Origin: Phoebastria nigripes
Taxonomy: Eukaryota > Chordata > Aves > Procellariiformes > Diomedeidae
Reading direction: 5' to 3'
DNA length: 64,000 nt
Assembly: GCA_035582835.1 (NCBI GenBank)
Contig: JAYKAV010003376.1
Coordinates: 2,239,358 to 2,303,357 of the forward strand
The notes under the pieces were generated by a model, which did no database searches, had not been told where the DNA came from, and saw nothing but the letters and a program-made list of their open reading frames with translations. Made by a program: the position numbers and the translations under genes. Positions within the stretch are counted from its first letter, which is position 1; the number at the start of each line of letters is the position of its first letter. Shown here piece by piece: positions 62,601 to 64,000 of the stretch.

Positions 62601-63501
62601 CTGGTAAGCTAAAGAAACAAAGTTCTGCATTTTGTGTCTGTCTTGCTCATTTTGCCTTTTCTTCCTATTATATATTTAATGTCTCCTTGATATAAAAACA
62701 ATTTCTCTCAAATTGCAAATTCAGAAAGTTTACCCCATGCTGCTTTCCACATTAGAAGTAGTAAAGTCAGCTCACCTTCTTAGAGGAAGGGGTGCTAGCA
62801 GCTTTTAGGACTATATTTTGAAATATAACCAAAAAATGGTCGTTTTGTTGTTTCACACTACAAAGCAAATAGAAACCTATTTTAATATTTGACTGACCCT
62901 TTCAGCATTTAATCTTAGATTTCTTTCTCAGTCTGATTACACAAGTGAATATAACACCAAAACCTACATACAAAACCTCACTATAGAGGGAGAGATGACA
63001 TGCAAGACAAACATACTGTGGTTTTGAGTTCTGCAGAATAAAAAANCGATAACTGTTATATTTTGGAAATATCAGCCAGTATTCTTGTGTGCGATCAATC
63101 CATCCTGCTTGAGGATCACTCAAGATTTGTTGAATTCAGACAAACTAAACATGTTTTTTTAAAAGCTAAAAATGTAATGAAATATACTAAAAGCCCCTCA
63201 TTAAGCAATCTAAACTACAATAGGAAAATAATCTCTTATCTTTTGTATTTTATGATATATTTGCACAGCATTGAAAGGGTCATTTATACTACTCTGTTTA
63301 TAATTGTAATTCCATTGCAATTAATTCTACTCCTAATTTGGGCTAAATGTGATATTCCCCTTGAAATACAATATTCTTATTCTAATTTTGTTGCTTTCAC
63401 ATGATAAATTGCTTATCCTAAAGATTTTAAATCCATTATTTTATTTGGTATTCAAACAAAATAAATGGATGATAAAACTCCAAATGCTTTGTACAATGGA
63501 G

Positions 63502-63504
<3 letters not shown>

Positions 63505-63585
<81 letters not shown>
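63505..63585 (+). repeat. 81-nt A tract preceded by AATAAA
   Basis: This is an uninterrupted run of 81 A, the longest in the window. AATAAA occurs at 63460-63465, about 40 nt upstream, a spacing slightly long but possible for a polyadenylation signal and tail. It could be the tail of a retroposed RNA or a simple A expansion. The upstream 400 nt show no known coding match. Confidence 0.85.
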
Positions 63586-63586
<1 letters not shown>

Positions 63587-64000
63587 ACACCAAACAAAAA
63601 ACAAAACTGAACAAATGTTATCCAGAGAGGAAAAACAAATAATTAAATGATAAGGGATAAAGGAAAGCATTAGTGAGACAAAACATGCATGAAAGGACTG
63701 AAAAAGCAAAAGTGAATTTTAAATTGCTTCCAAACTATAAATCTGTGTGACAAAGGAACATGCTTTTATATAAAACAGTAAAGCAAAACAGGAGAAGCGC
63801 AAAGATTTATTAGTTCTTTTTGAGCACAGAAGTATTTCTTACAATGAAACCAACTTGCAGGGTTCTGCTATGTGCATATATTTCAGTAATAACAGTAAAT
63901 GTTTTGAAATAATGCTCCTCCAATAACTTTCTTTTTGGCAAATAATAATTTGGGCTTGTATTTTCACCAGAACTGATAATAATGGGTAATGCCAGATGTA

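Larger units (their letters stand above)
1..64000 (-). other. FAF1: FAF1 gene body, internal part
   Basis: The whole window lies inside one minus-strand gene. Six exons in collinear order from high to low coordinates encode consecutive pieces of FAS-associated factor 1, with compatible splice phases and no missing codon between them. FAF1 is known as a ubiquitin-binding adaptor and p97/VCP cofactor that takes part in protein degradation and death-receptor and NF-kappaB signalling. Its usual order is UBA, UBL1, UBL2, UAS, UBX, about 650 residues. Only the part from the end of UBA to most of UBL2 is here. I found no exon for the start codon between 56925 and 64000, and none for the residues after UBL2 between 1 and 6303, so both ends lie outside. 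Large introns are usual for this gene in vertebrates. Confidence 0.95.
56925..64000 (-). other. FAF1: FAF1 intron upstream of the UBA-end exon, partial
   Basis: No match to the upstream UBA exon (expected to end ...NNWDLV) was found, so this intron continues beyond the window. It contains an 81-nt A tract at 63505-63585 preceded by AATAAA, a CAG-like run at 59659-59670, and a 170-codon plus-strand open frame at 59073-59585 with no recognisable domain and no codon bias that I can judge. Confidence 0.75.

Noticed and set aside
63349..63709. Poly-Lys and poly-Phe open frames
   Set aside because: They are translations of the 81-nt A tract.
1..64000. Search for bacterial-type systems, CRISPR arrays, tRNA and rRNA genes
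   Set aside because: No regularly spaced repeats, no cloverleaf with conserved A/B boxes, and no operon-like gene layout. The window is vertebrate intron.

Overview
This is a vertebrate genomic window, most likely from a bird. It is AT-rich and almost entirely intronic. It holds a truncated CR1-type LINE, the retroelement typical of birds and other sauropsids, and scattered N calls of a draft assembly. No bacterial, viral or plasmid-like gene organisation is visible.

The one gene I can support is FAF1 (FAS-associated factor 1), read on the minus strand. Six coding exons were found by translating the reverse complement and matching the family sequence from memory. In transcript order they are 56924-56878, 53846-53638, 50182-50091, 49705-49617, 41343-41238 and 6390-6304. 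All six have GT/AG borders and their phases join without a break (0-2, 2-1, 1-0, 0-2, 2-0, 0-0). Together they give 630 nt, or 210 codons, covering about residues 39-248: the end of the UBA domain, a Ser/Ala/Pro linker, the first ubiquitin-like domain and most of the second. The first exons lie beyond position 64000. The exons for the rest of UBL2, the UAS domain and the C-terminal UBX domain lie before position 1.

Layout: 1-6303 is intron; 6304-6390 is the last coding exon in the window; 6391-41237 is one 35-kb intron; 41238-41343 is an exon; 41344-49616 is an 8-kb intron; 49617-53846 is a cluster of three exons with a 1.8-kb degenerate CR1 between two of them; 53847-56877 is intron with a candidate 45-nt cassette exon at 53941-53985; 56878-56924 is an exon; 56925-64000 is intron.

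The most interesting unexplained signals are four: the in-frame cassette microexon; a set of intronic blocks that look like conserved regulatory elements; three CTCF-like motifs in a divergent arrangement; and an 81-nt A tract preceded by AATAAA. No CRISPR array, operon, toxin gene or novel multi-gene system was seen. The long open frames other than the FAF1 exons look like chance.
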